Positions 28,401-36,916 of a DNA stretch of 64,000 nucleotides are shown in pieces. Under the pieces are notes generated by a model. That model had not been told where the DNA came from, searched no databases, and saw only the letters and a program-made list of their open reading frames with translations. The position numbers and the translations under genes are program-made. The stretch is taken from positions 3,995 to 67,994 of the forward strand of contig CARYFM010000005.1 of the NCBI GenBank assembly GCA_949101405.1, in the 5' to 3' direction. The DNA is from an uncultured Candidatus Saccharibacteria bacterium. GTDB taxonomy: Bacteria > Patescibacteriota > Saccharimonadia > Saccharimonadales > Saccharimonadaceae. Position 1 is the stretch's first letter. Each line of letters begins with the position of its first letter.

Positions 28401-28495
28401 CTTCACGATCTTTATAGAGGAGCCACCAGCTAGCGGAGGAGTGAACTCGGGCTGCCTTCGGCGCCTATGGACGTAATATCCACAGACTTATTTTA
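28401..28495 (-). ncRNA. Structured RNA head of type A element Rc
   Basis: TGC-TAAAAT at 28490-28495 is followed after 6 nt by hairpin 1 (GTGGAT/GTCCAT) and hairpin 2 (CCGC-TAGCTG-GTGG). TAAAGATCG (28406-28414) pairs with CGATCTTTA (28048-28056). This copy changed both sides of the helix end (T-A in place of A-T). Confidence 0.78.
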
Positions 28496-28509
28496 GCACG
28501 CCCTCTCCC

Positions 28510-28742
28510 CCCATCCCTAATACAGTACTCAGGCAGCGGAGGGGGAAAGCGGCGTAGCGATTAAGTGGACCTGCTGATGGATAAATATCAGTAGAACCAA
28601 GAAGAAGGTAATAAGCACTTGGATTTGCATTACCACTAGCATTCGTGCTAGAACCACGTAGTGACCACCAATGCCCATCATGGCTAATACCAACTAAAGT
28701 ACCATTATCGTCCGTAAGGTAGATATACCCGCTGCGCACGAA
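28510..28742 (-). repeat. Variable-region cassette C8 (type B)
   Basis: Minus strand TTCGTGCGCAGCGGG to the type B tail. It is the longest copy, with a small insertion in the middle. It codes FVRSGYIYLTDDNGTLVG, HWWSLRGSS, AYYLLL, YPSAGPLN and RYAAFPLRC. Its 3' end is 15 bp from the promoter of head Rc. Confidence 0.94.
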
Positions 28743-28771
28743 AGATCTGCTGAACTAGATTTGCACCAAAA

Positions 28772-28801
28772 AGCAGTTCCTAGATTAACCTAGGAACTGC
28801 T
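28772..28801 (-). terminator. Rho-independent terminator of the 28820 gene
   Basis: AGCAGTTCCTAG and CTAGGAACTGCT form a perfect 12-bp stem, with TTTTT on the minus strand. Confidence 0.9.
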
Positions 28802-28819
28802 GCATTACCAACTCGCCAA

Positions 28820-29140
28820 TTACATCAAATCTAGAAAATGTCCCAAAACGCCAACAATACTACCCAAAATGATAGACATTATTGCCATCATTACTGGGCT
28901 TTTCTTGTCATCTTTGGCTACCAAAATAATAACTGGAATAGCCATTAGAATTGCGACCACGCCGCCTTTTATCCACCATAAGTCGCCGAACCAATTAAGA
29001 CCAAAAATAATAAAAGGCAGTATTACATAATATGCAAATGCCGACATGCAAGAAAACTTATCGACTTTCATTTTAATCATGGGCAAGACATCAATTGCTC
29101 CAGCCACTACGCCAATTAATAATGTTAGTAAGAAATTCAT
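28820..29140 (-). CDS. Small four-helix membrane protein
   Basis: The 106-residue protein has about four membrane segments (FLLTLLIGVVAGAIDVLPMI, YYVILPFIIFGLNWFG, VVAILMAIPVIILVA, MMAIMSIILGSIVGVLGHFL). AGGAGG precedes the ATG, and TGC-TAAAAT lies at 29166-29171. A single-gene transcript with its own strong terminator suggests a real standalone gene. I recognise no family with certainty; similar small GAIDVxPM membrane proteins seem to occur in other bacteria. Confidence 0.82.
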   Translation of the reverse strand: MNFLLTLLIGVVAGAIDVLPMIKMKVDKFSCMSAFAYYVILPFIIFGLNWFGDLWWIKGGVVAILMAIPVIILVAKDDKKSPVMMAIMSIILGSIVGVLGHFLDLM

Positions 29141-29165
29141 TTATTATCCTCCTCTTTCTATCTAT

Positions 29166-29171
29166 ATTTTA
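29166..29171 (-). promoter_or_regulatory. Extended -10 box of the 28820 gene
   Basis: TGC-TAAAAT on the minus strand, about 25 nt before the ATG with AGGAGG between. Confidence 0.65.
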
Positions 29172-29290
29172 GCATATGTTCTATCGAACACGAAACATAA
29201 TTCTCGCAGAAAGAATTCTAGCCGACGATATATCAAACTTCATCAGACTAGTAAAACAAAATAACACCACATTCGGTGTTATCTGTCAAT

Positions 29291-29375
29291 TGGTGCCCGC
29301 GACTAGACTCGAACTAGCAAGCCTTTCGGCACATGCTCCTAAGGCATGCGTGTCTACCAATTTCACCACACGGGC
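29291..29375 (-). tRNA. tRNA-Leu (anticodon TAG)
   Basis: Acceptor GCCCGTG/CGCGGGC, D arm with GGTAGACACG, anticodon arm CATGC-CTTAGGA-GCATG, a long variable arm (TGCCGAAAGGCT), T arm CTAGTTCGAGTCTAG and encoded CCA. This is a class II tRNA. Confidence 0.96.
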
Positions 29376-29429
29376 ATGACTCAATTATAGCACACTTTTG
29401 TCTAATTTCCAGTTACGTCAGACAGACTT

Positions 29430-30071
29430 TTATTTCTGATAAATTGCAATCCCAGCAGCAGCGTATCTGTGCGCTGTCAACAATTTTAACCCAGGAATCT
29501 CTGGTGTCCCATTAGCAAAAGGAAAAGATAACGCCAAAATCCCACCTGATTGTAATAATTTGGGCAATTCTGCCACTTCGGAGATATCAAACCTATCATA
29601 TGGCGGGTCGGCCAGAATCACCTCAAATTGACCCTTCCAAGCAGCATCTGTAGCAAAATTCATTGCACTCTCCGTAAAAATCGGACAAAACGAACCATTT
29701 TTGCCGTTTTTATTCAATCTTAGATCGACCGCAGTACCACGGCTCTCTGTGGGTAAAACCCCAGGAAGAGCCTCTAAATGGCTTCTCTCGGCAATTTGAT
29801 GCAAATTTTGACGAATAATCTGGGCAATTTTAGCTGTTTTTTCTACAAAAACTACACTTTTTGCACCCCGACTAAGTGCTTCTATTCCTAATGCCCCTGA
29901 ACCCGCATAAATATCGAGTACTTTTGCCCCATCAAGATACGGCTGTATCATATTAAACAGAGCTAATTTCTCGCGTGCACCCATTGGATGTGTTAATGTT
30001 GACCTAGGCGACACCAAACTCAAACCTTTAAATTTCCCCGACAGAATCTTCAAACTATTTTTTGCGGGCAT
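29430..30071 (-). CDS. rsmD: 16S rRNA (guanine-N2)-methyltransferase RsmD
   Basis: RsmD methylates G966 of 16S rRNA. The 213-residue protein begins LKILSGKFKGLSLVSP and has the SAM-binding block VLDIYAGSGALGIEALSRGA and the catalytic motif VILADPPYDRF. Between the middle strands it has a longer loop than usual (LRLNKNGKNGSFCPIF), which is not obviously palindromic. The start overlaps the end of the 30055 gene by 17 bases, so the two are in one operon. The last gene before tRNA-Leu. Confidence 0.93.
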   Translation of the reverse strand: MPAKNSLKILSGKFKGLSLVSPRSTLTHPMGAREKLALFNMIQPYLDGAKVLDIYAGSGALGIEALSRGAKSVVFVEKTAKIAQIIRQNLHQIAERSHLEALPGVLPTESRGTAVDLRLNKNGKNGSFCPIFTESAMNFATDAAWKGQFEVILADPPYDRFDISEVAELPKLLQSGGILALSFPFANGTPEIPGLKLLTAHRYAAAGIAIYQK

Positions 30072-30939
30072 CTTCGACGTCTTTCTGTAATTTTGCCGAG
30101 TTTTTGGCTGACATAGTGGATGATTCGCAGTTTAGACCATATGCCTCTTCGACTGCTGAATACCAAATTAAGGCTATCGCGCGCACAATTTCTGGCAAAA
30201 CCAGATTTTTAGTCTCCAGCGCTAAATCCGTCGTCCAGCCATCCTTGCGAAAATTATTGTAAATTTCCAGAGGCTTAATTCGTGCTATAGCATCAAACAA
30301 AGTCCGCTTAGCATCAACATAACAGAATTCGGCCTTACCAATTTCCGGTATAATTTTACGCAGCGGTAGAGCTGCCGCGATGATTACTACGCCATATTCA
30401 TAAGCCACGTGCTTGGAGAAATATCCGCCTGCACCCCAATATAACCAATTATTACGGGCAGTTTCAATCATATTACGACCGTGCATAATCCCCTTAATCG
30501 GCTCGCCAAAAATCTTTATAAATTCCTTGTTGGACATTAGTTCTTCCTTTGCCTCGGAAAGCGGAAAATGGTGAGCTGGCGTTAGCGCATCAGTCACCTT
30601 ATGCGCTAACCAAGCCGCTTCAAAGGCTGCTCGTACTTCATTCTGCTTTTTTAACGCCTGTACCAAATTGTAATGGTGATCCAAAATCTGTTGCACTAAT
30701 TCGCCATTTTCACCGTCAAACATATGCGATGGGTCGTCATTGTCTGGACTTTTACGCTTCAGTCCATCTGGACCTAGCGCACCAGAAAAATGTCTAATCT
30801 CCTTAATGTTTGGAAAGTATCTACCGCGTGGCAAATGTCTAGCCAACACCTTGCGTGCGGCTTGATCCAGCTGCTGGTGAGTGCCTACGATCTTACCAGT
30901 AAATTTGGAATTTTTAGCTAAAGTAGTAGTAGAATACAT
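30055..30939 (-). CDS. Hypothetical protein with a zinc phospholipase C/S1-P1-like pattern
   Basis: The 294-residue soluble protein has a histidine and aspartate spacing that recalls the zinc-dependent phospholipase C / S1-P1 nuclease superfamily: GTHQQLDQAARKVL, DDPSHMFD, LDHHYNLVQAL, and AAWLAHKVTDALTPAHHFP. There is no signal peptide. The resemblance is motif-level only, so both enzyme class and function are uncertain. GAGGT precedes the ATG, and TATAAT lies upstream on the minus strand. It is co-transcribed with rsmD. Confidence 0.72.
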   Translation of the reverse strand: MYSTTTLAKNSKFTGKIVGTHQQLDQAARKVLARHLPRGRYFPNIKEIRHFSGALGPDGLKRKSPDNDDPSHMFDGENGELVQQILDHHYNLVQALKKQNEVRAAFEAAWLAHKVTDALTPAHHFPLSEAKEELMSNKEFIKIFGEPIKGIMHGRNMIETARNNWLYWGAGGYFSKHVAYEYGVVIIAAALPLRKIIPEIGKAEFCYVDAKRTLFDAIARIKPLEIYNNFRKDGWTTDLALETKNLVLPEIVRAIALIWYSAVEEAYGLNCESSTMSAKNSAKLQKDVEDARKK

Positions 30940-30993
30940 AATTAACCTCTATATTATATCCCAGAAAGCCAAAAAATGCACCACCCAGCATGC

Positions 30994-30999
30994 TATAAT
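30994..30999 (+). promoter_or_regulatory. Extended -10 box of the hydrolase gene (leaderless)
   Basis: TGC-TATAAT with 6 nt to ATG 31006. Confidence 0.75.
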
Positions 31000-31005
31000 A
31001 AGCTT

Positions 31006-31971
31006 ATGCAACGTGAAGAATTTACTCTTAAAAGTCAACATGATAGCCTCGAGTTGGGCGTGAGCTTGCGAATTCCAACAGGTAATCCGCGCGGAATTTT
31101 GCAGCTAGTACATGGCATGGCTGAACATCGCGAACGTTATCATAATTTTATGGATTATTGTGCTGAACAGGGCTTTGTTGTGATCATCCACGATCACCGT
31201 GGGCATGGCGCCAGTGTTAAATCCGATGATGATTTTGGCTACTTCGGAAAAGATGGTGTGAACGGTATCATCCATGACGTTCATCAGGTGACAGATTATA
31301 TTAAACAGCGTTTTCCGGAATTACCGTTAACGCTCTTTGGGCACAGCATGGGGTCGTTGATTGTGCGTTGCTATATGCAAGAATACGATGCCGATGTGAA
31401 TGGCTTGGTAATTTGTGGTTCGCCGAGCAAACGTGTTGGTGCTGGTGTAGGCAAGCTAATTGCTAAGTTCTTACAGGCGTTTTATGGTAGTAAACATCGA
31501 AGTAAATTTGTTAATCATTTGGCTTTTGGTGGCTATAACCAACAATCGGCTAAATTGGCTCGGCAGAACGGTCAAGCTGTGAACATGGCAAAGCATTATC
31601 CAGTTTTAAATTCTTGGGTGGTGAGCGACCCCGTCGTAGTGGCGGCTTATGACGCCGACCCGCGCGATGGCTTTACTTTTACGCTAAATGGTTTTGAAAA
31701 TTTATTTGGATTGATCCAGCGGGCTTATCGTCGGAAGGGCTGGGCTATGGCTAATCCTGGAGCGCCAATTTTCTTTATTTCTGGTGCTGATGACCCTTGC
31801 TTAATTAGCCACAAAGATTTCGCCAAGGCGGTGGATTTTATGCGTCAGCGCGGTTATCAAAATGTTACGAGCAAACTCTATCCGGGCATGCGCCACGAAA
31901 TCTTGAACGAAAAAAGCAAACAAGAAGTCTGGCGCGATGTAGTAGATTTTATTACAAAAAGCGTGCTATAA
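31006..31971 (+). CDS. Alpha/beta hydrolase, monoacylglycerol lipase-like
   Basis: The 321-residue protein belongs to the serine-hydrolase group with lysophospholipases and monoglyceride lipases. It shows the oxyanion block LVHGMAEHRERY, the HDHRGHGAS turn, the nucleophile elbow GHSMGS, the catalytic aspartate in SGADDP and histidine in GMRHEIL. No signal peptide is present, so it should act in the cytoplasm, perhaps on host-derived lipids. It starts 6 nt after TATAAT. The THF riboswitch begins 20 bp after its stop. Confidence 0.93.
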   Translation: MQREEFTLKSQHDSLELGVSLRIPTGNPRGILQLVHGMAEHRERYHNFMDYCAEQGFVVIIHDHRGHGASVKSDDDFGYFGKDGVNGIIHDVHQVTDYIKQRFPELPLTLFGHSMGSLIVRCYMQEYDADVNGLVICGSPSKRVGAGVGKLIAKFLQAFYGSKHRSKFVNHLAFGGYNQQSAKLARQNGQAVNMAKHYPVLNSWVVSDPVVVAAYDADPRDGFTFTLNGFENLFGLIQRAYRRKGWAMANPGAPIFFISGADDPCLISHKDFAKAVDFMRQRGYQNVTSKLYPGMRHEILNEKSKQEVWRDVVDFITKSVL

Positions 31972-31990
31972 TAATGCTATTATCAATTAA

Positions 31991-32085
31991 TAGAGTAGGA
32001 CTAGGATAGTCAAGACTTACAGGACGGGAAGTTGTCTGTAAGGCAAGAGGGTACTCGCTGATTCTAGTTCGCATTCCGCTATGAA
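31991..32085 (+). promoter_or_regulatory. THF (tetrahydrofolate) riboswitch ahead of folT
   Basis: The consensus parts of the THF riboswitch are visible: AGAGTAG at the 5' end, ACTAGGAT pairing with ATTCTAGT, GACGGGAAGTTGTC in the middle hairpin, and GCATTCCGCT at the 3' end. The gene directly downstream is the folate-type ECF S component, the usual target. Control is probably at translation start, since the ribosome site lies about 40 nt on. Confidence 0.85.
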
Positions 32086-32129
32086 GAGAGTGCTTTTTGC
32101 CAACCTCGTAGTAGCGGGGAAGGAGTTTT

Positions 32130-32711
32130 ATGACTAACCACCCCGCGCCTCGTGCTTTGTCTCGGGCGCACCAAGTAACATTAATGGCAATTATGATTGC
32201 GGCGATCATCGTTCTGCAACGCTTTTTGTCAATCCGTACACCCATTATCCAAATTAACTTTATGTTCTTGCCGATTATGCTGACCGGCATGCTCATGGGC
32301 TGGAAATCTGCCACTTTTGTGGCAACTATAGCCGATTTAATCGGCGCACTACTTTTTCCATCGGGTAGTTTTTTCTTTGGTTATACCTTGACTGCCGCGC
32401 TAACTGGTTTCGCAGCTGGCATTTGTTTGTATCGCCCTAATGGGATAAAACTGGACCGGAACTTTATGTTGCGTCTAGTAATCTGCATTTTAATTATTAC
32501 TGGAGCACTTAACGGTGGGCTCAATACGATTTGGATATTACTAACCACTAGCAATGCTAGTAACATTATCATCCCAGTACGGATCGCAAAACAATTAATT
32601 ATGGCACCAGTAATGTTTATAGCAATGACGGCAGTGGTAAAACTTTTCTCGGAACGCTTGCGACATCTCACTCAACCAGCATTAGCAGAAGCAGTAACAG
32701 ACGATGATTAA
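32130..32711 (+). CDS. folT: Folate-type ECF transporter substrate-binding subunit
   Basis: The 193-residue membrane protein has about six helices. INFMFLPIMLTGMLMGW, ADLIGALLFPSGSFFFGYTL and TAALTGFAAGI are the blocks of the FolT family. It binds reduced folate and docks on the energy-coupling module encoded by the next two genes. A THF riboswitch lies upstream, which supports the substrate. The ATG has GGGGAAGGAG just before it. It overlaps the next gene by eight bases. Confidence 0.93.
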   Translation: MTNHPAPRALSRAHQVTLMAIMIAAIIVLQRFLSIRTPIIQINFMFLPIMLTGMLMGWKSATFVATIADLIGALLFPSGSFFFGYTLTAALTGFAAGICLYRPNGIKLDRNFMLRLVICILIITGALNGGLNTIWILLTTSNASNIIIPVRIAKQLIMAPVMFIAMTAVVKLFSERLRHLTQPALAEAVTDDD

Positions 32712-33540
32712 GCTGGAACAGTTTAGTTGTGGCTATGACGGACGTCGGGTTTTAGGGCCACTGGATTTGGAAATTTCCAGTGGGAGTATTACTGTGGTGA
32801 TTGGACAAAATGGTAGTGGTAAGTCTACTTTAGCTGAGGCATTGGCTGGGCTTAAAACTGATTTTAGTGGTAAAGTTTGGCTAGATGATTTGCAGTTAAA
32901 ACGTTCCACCACCATTCGCGCTTTGCGTCAAAAACTTGGCATGGTCTTGCAAAACCCCGACCATCAAATTTTGTTCGACCGTGCTGAGACAGAAATTAGT
33001 TTTGCCTTGCAAAATCTTAATTTACCCACGTTGCCAGATTTGCCTAAAAATCGCCACGAGCGGGAGGCTATATTGAAGGCGAAACGCCGAGAGATTGTTC
33101 GGTCTGCCCTGGCACAAGTTGGCCTGGCAAACAAGATTGATATCAACCCACGAGAGCTTTCAGGCGGGCAGAGGCAGCGCTTAGTGTTGGCTAGCGTTCT
33201 AGCCTTACAACCAAAATATCTTGTGTTAGACGAAGCAACGTCAATGTTGGACTTGCCGAGTCGTCAAGCAATCTACGGAGTTTTACAGAAGCTTAAACAG
33301 CAAGGCGTCGGTATTTTGTTGATGACAAATTTGCTTGATGAGATTTTGTTGGCTGATAAAGTTTTGATTTTGGCTAAAGGTCAAATTTACCAATATATGC
33401 CGGCGGAGATTATTGAGCAACCACGACTTTTGACAAAATATAACCTTACAACACCACTTTTGCTTCAAGCCGCTCGTAGTTTAGGAGTTGCAAATCTGGC
33501 GGATTTGCAACGGAGCCTATCGAAACTTGAGGAAAAATAA
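32704..33540 (+). CDS. ecfA: ECF transporter ATP-binding subunit
   Basis: The 278-residue ABC ATPase powers the energy-coupling factor transporter. Walker A is GQNGSGKST, the Q loop LGMVLQNPDHQ is the Cbi/Ecf type, the signature is LSGGQRQR, and Walker B is YLVLDEATSMLD. Only one ATPase gene is present, where most ECF modules have two, so it probably forms a homodimer or pairs with one encoded elsewhere. It is coupled to both neighbours by overlaps. Confidence 0.94.
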   Translation: MIKLEQFSCGYDGRRVLGPLDLEISSGSITVVIGQNGSGKSTLAEALAGLKTDFSGKVWLDDLQLKRSTTIRALRQKLGMVLQNPDHQILFDRAETEISFALQNLNLPTLPDLPKNRHEREAILKAKRREIVRSALAQVGLANKIDINPRELSGGQRQRLVLASVLALQPKYLVLDEATSMLDLPSRQAIYGVLQKLKQQGVGILLMTNLLDEILLADKVLILAKGQIYQYMPAEIIEQPRLLTKYNLTTPLLLQAARSLGVANLADLQRSLSKLEEK

Positions 33541-34115
33541 TGAAAAGCACAATCTTTATCTTGGGGCTCATATTCTATAGCACTGCGCTATTTTTTATTG
33601 AGCAATTTTGGTTACTGGGAACTTTGCTAATCCTGAATCTAATAGTACTGGCTTGCGTGCAACAACACTCTTGGCGCAGTCTGGTTACTTTTCTGGCTAA
33701 AAACTGCGGCTTTGTATTATTTGTTGTGTTATGTAATCTGTGGTTTGCTGGTATCTATTTGGCTTTACTAGTAGGTACGCGATTAGGTTTGGCAATATTG
33801 GCAACTTATACCTTAACCAAGCAATTATCTACGCAACAACTAACACAGGGCACTGTTAATCTCTTGACGCCACTGACATGGCTCAAAATAGATACGGAAA
33901 AACTAGCGCTTAGTATTGCCGTGGCGCTCACTTTTAACCCACTCCTAATGCACGAGGCGCATAGTATTCAAAATAATTTAAAGCTCAAGGGGTTTAGATT
34001 TAGTTTTTATACTATGTGGCGCTATCCACGAGTCTATATAGTTGGTATTATGGAGCAGCTATTTAACTATATCGAGAACGTCGAGAAAGCCTTGCGTCTC
34101 AAGGGCTATGATTAA
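33540..34115 (+). CDS. ecfT: ECF transporter transmembrane subunit
   Basis: The 191-residue membrane protein is the T component that links the ATPase to FolT. It is shorter than usual (about 260 residues), but keeps the coupling helices with a diagnostic basic pattern (AHSIQNNLKLKGFRF and ALRLKGYD, counterparts of the Ala-Arg-Gly motifs). Its ATG overlaps the TAA of ecfA. Confidence 0.88.
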   Translation: MKSTIFILGLIFYSTALFFIEQFWLLGTLLILNLIVLACVQQHSWRSLVTFLAKNCGFVLFVVLCNLWFAGIYLALLVGTRLGLAILATYTLTKQLSTQQLTQGTVNLLTPLTWLKIDTEKLALSIAVALTFNPLLMHEAHSIQNNLKLKGFRFSFYTMWRYPRVYIVGIMEQLFNYIENVEKALRLKGYD

Positions 34116-34188
34116 TACCTAGGGGCTAATTCGCGTGAGTAGCTTTCGGTATAACTTGAAATTCACTACAAGTGTTAATTTTGGTTCT

Positions 34189-34220
34189 CTGTGGACAAAA
34201 CTGGCAACCACCTTTATACT
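34189..34220 (+). promoter_or_regulatory. Promoter of the P-type ATPase gene (leaderless)
   Basis: TGGACA, about 20 nt downstream TATACT (34215-34220), then 6 nt to ATG 34227. Confidence 0.6.
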
Positions 34221-34226
34221 AGGCTT

Positions 34227-36767
34227 ATGGCTAATTTTTATAACCAAACCGTTAAAGAGACTCTTGGACAATTTTCCGTCGACCCAGAAAAAGGACTAAC
34301 TACGCGCGAAGTTCACAAGCGCCAAGAGATTTATGGCAAAAACATTCTCAAGTTTAAAGAAACTCCACTCTGGCGCAAGCTGCTGGAGCCATTTATGGAT
34401 ATATTTATGGTAATCTTATTGATTGCTATGATACTTTCGGCAATTCAGCAAGATTGGATCGAAACTATCGCTATCGCTGCGATTATTATAGCCGACACTG
34501 TAATATATTACATTCAAAAGTTTTCTACCGAGCGCATCCTGCGCTCACTGAAATCCAATACTCAGCATGGTGTAGCAGTAATACGTGATGGCGAAGAGCA
34601 GACGCTGGATGCAACTGGCCTAGTCCCCGGTGACGTCGTAATCCTACGTGAAGGTGATCGTATTCCAGCTGACGGACGTATTATCAATGAGTCTGGCTTG
34701 CTGGCGGACGAAGCAATGTTGACTGGAGAATCCACTTCTATCGCCAAAGATGCGCGGGCAATTTCGGGCAACAAAAAAGTCTATGAACAGCGCAATATGG
34801 TGTTTGCTGGTTCATTCGTAGTGACTGGTACAGGCAAGATTCTAGTTACCGCTACGGGTAATGACACTGAATATGGGCGCATCGCTTCGCTGGCATCTTC
34901 CGTGGAGGAGAGCAGCCCAATTTCAGAAAAAATTAACAAACTAGTTTTCAAAATTGCTATCGTAGTGGTATTTTTGGCGGTGATTGTACTTTGCGTACAG
35001 CTAGTGGATGGAATTGATGTCCTAAACGCTCTTAAATTTACCCTGGCGATGATTGTTTCGGCTGTTCCAGAGGGATTACCAATTGCCATTTCAATTATTT
35101 TGGCGCTCTGTGCTAAACGGATGGCTAGGAAGCAGGCTTTAATCAAAGAATTAAAAGCCATTGAGTCGATTGGTATTGTGACTACGATTGCTAGTGACAA
35201 AACTGGAACTTTGACGGAAAATCGCCTAGAGCTCAAAGAAATTTGGACAACTTGTAGTAAGTGTGACTTTCGCGATAGTCTTGCACGTGCTACCCTTTTG
35301 CAATCGGCACTAATCGACAATGCTGGTAATTCATCGGTTGCCGATCCACTCGATGTCTGTTTGTTGAACTATTTGCATGAGCAAAAATATAATTTTGATA
35401 AACTTACACCACTCAAATCTTATGCTTTCGACCAAGCCCTAAAGATGTCCGGTAATCTTTATAGCGATAAAAATGATGGTTTGCGACTCGTAGTCAAAGG
35501 TGCACCAGAAGTAATTTTGCAACGTTCCAAGCTCGAGCAGCAAGAACATGAGGAAATTGAGGCTGAGCTACTGGAATTGGCAGGGAAAGGCTATAAGGTC
35601 ATCGCCATTGCTAGCGGTAAATTGAAGCACGAAATTAATGAATTGGCTCGTCTTACAAAAGATGATAACTTTGATTTTGAAGGCTTTATTGCTATTGCCG
35701 ATGCCATTCGTCCTGAAGCCGCCCAAGCAATTCGCCAAACCGCACGCATGGGTGTAAAGACCAAAATGGTGACCGGCGACCATGCAAGTACGGCATATGT
35801 TATCGGTAAAGAATTAGGACTAGCAGAGGATGTCTCTGAAGTTTTAGACTGTTCTAAGCTAGGTAATATAACTGATGACGATTTAGCTGACTTAGTGCGT
35901 TCAACTACGGTCTTTGCCCGCGTGACACCCGAAGATAAGTTCCGTATTCTAAAAGCCATCAAACAGAATAAGATTTGTGCTATGACTGGTGATGGCGTAA
36001 ACGATGTCCCTGCCCTTGTGGGCGCACATGTTGGAATTGCGATGGGTGATAGTCCGTCCATCGTGCAAGATGCTGGCGATATCGTCTTATTGGATAATAA
36101 TTTTAAAAACATTACCGAAGCAATTAGAGAAAGCCGTACAGTTCTGGCAAATATCCGGCGTATGCTCGGCTATCTTCTGGCAACTAATGCCGGCGAAGCT
36201 TTAACCATGCTTGGGGCCTTGTTATTCTTTGGCGGTCAAATGTTGACACCGATTCAGATCTTGTGGATTAACTTAGTGACAGACTCCCTGCTGGTGATTC
36301 CTCTAGGCCTTGAACCACCCGAACAAAAGATTTTACGTCGTCGTCCTGAGCATAAGGATGCGGCAATCTTATCCACTAATATGGTGGTGAGGATGATTAT
36401 TATTGCTATTACCATGGCTTCCGTTACGTTATGTACGTATTTTGTATCTAATCTTATCCTTGAATCGCCAGCTCAAGCGAATACCCTGGCCTTTACCGCG
36501 CTAGTAGTAATGCAGTGGAGCAGCGCAATCGCGGCTCGTGGAACTTATGAGTCGGTTTGGCAACGCCTCAAGGTGCGTAATCACGGTTTTATATATGCTT
36601 TGATTATCGCAATCTTGTTACAAATATCAGCGATTTTTGGTCCATTGGCGCCTATTGTTGAGACGGTTCCAGTACCATTAATTATGCTTATAGTTGTAGC
36701 CTTTATTGGATTCTTTGTACCGCTTATCATTATTGAAATCTACAAAAAGCTTCAAAGTCAAGATTAA
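34227..36767 (+). CDS. P-type cation ATPase, calcium-type (P2)
   Basis: The 846-residue membrane pump has the N-terminal cation-ATPase domain (TTREVHKRQEIYGKN), actuator motif LTGEST, M4 motif AVPEGLPIAI, the phosphorylation site SDKTGTLTENR, the nucleotide domain with VVKGAPEVIL, and hinge MTGDGVNDVPAL. The PEGL site and overall architecture fit Ca2+ (or Mn2+/Na+) export. The start MANFYNQTV follows the -10 box by 6 nt; a start 12 codons upstream would lie inside the promoter. Confidence 0.95.
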   Translation: MANFYNQTVKETLGQFSVDPEKGLTTREVHKRQEIYGKNILKFKETPLWRKLLEPFMDIFMVILLIAMILSAIQQDWIETIAIAAIIIADTVIYYIQKFSTERILRSLKSNTQHGVAVIRDGEEQTLDATGLVPGDVVILREGDRIPADGRIINESGLLADEAMLTGESTSIAKDARAISGNKKVYEQRNMVFAGSFVVTGTGKILVTATGNDTEYGRIASLASSVEESSPISEKINKLVFKIAIVVVFLAVIVLCVQLVDGIDVLNALKFTLAMIVSAVPEGLPIAISIILALCAKRMARKQALIKELKAIESIGIVTTIASDKTGTLTENRLELKEIWTTCSKCDFRDSLARATLLQSALIDNAGNSSVADPLDVCLLNYLHEQKYNFDKLTPLKSYAFDQALKMSGNLYSDKNDGLRLVVKGAPEVILQRSKLEQQEHEEIEAELLELAGKGYKVIAIASGKLKHEINELARLTKDDNFDFEGFIAIADAIRPEAAQAIRQTARMGVKTKMVTGDHASTAYVIGKELGLAEDVSEVLDCSKLGNITDDDLADLVRSTTVFARVTPEDKFRILKAIKQNKICAMTGDGVNDVPALVGAHVGIAMGDSPSIVQDAGDIVLLDNNFKNITEAIRESRTVLANIRRMLGYLLATNAGEALTMLGALLFFGGQMLTPIQILWINLVTDSLLVIPLGLEPPEQKILRRRPEHKDAAILSTNMVVRMIIIAITMASVTLCTYFVSNLILESPAQANTLAFTALVVMQWSSAIAARGTYESVWQRLKVRNHGFIYALIIAILLQISAIFGPLAPIVETVPVPLIMLIVVAFIGFFVPLIIIEIYKKLQSQD

Positions 36768-36805
36768 CAGAGATTAGCGTTGTATTTAATACAACGCTAA
36801 AGTTA

Positions 36806-36858
36806 TTGACACGCTATATATAGTGTCTTAAAATAAGTATAGACACTAAATGTAGGGT
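36806..36858 (+). promoter_or_regulatory. nrdD promoter with two NrdR boxes
   Basis: TTGACA (36806-36811), 17 nt, TAAAAT (36829-36834). ACGCTATATATAGTGT (36811-36826) matches the NrdR consensus at 15 of 16 positions and covers the promoter spacer. ACACTAAATGTAGGGT (36843-36858) is a weaker second box, 32 bp further on, i.e. three helical turns. Confidence 0.85.
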
Positions 36859-36916
36859 CAACCAAGAAAGAAAATAAAAATTTATAAGAACATATCAAGA
36901 GGAGGTAATATTTTTT

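Noticed and set aside
29650..29770. Palindromic insert in rsmD
   Set aside because: The loop is longer than usual, but I find no inverted repeats in it.
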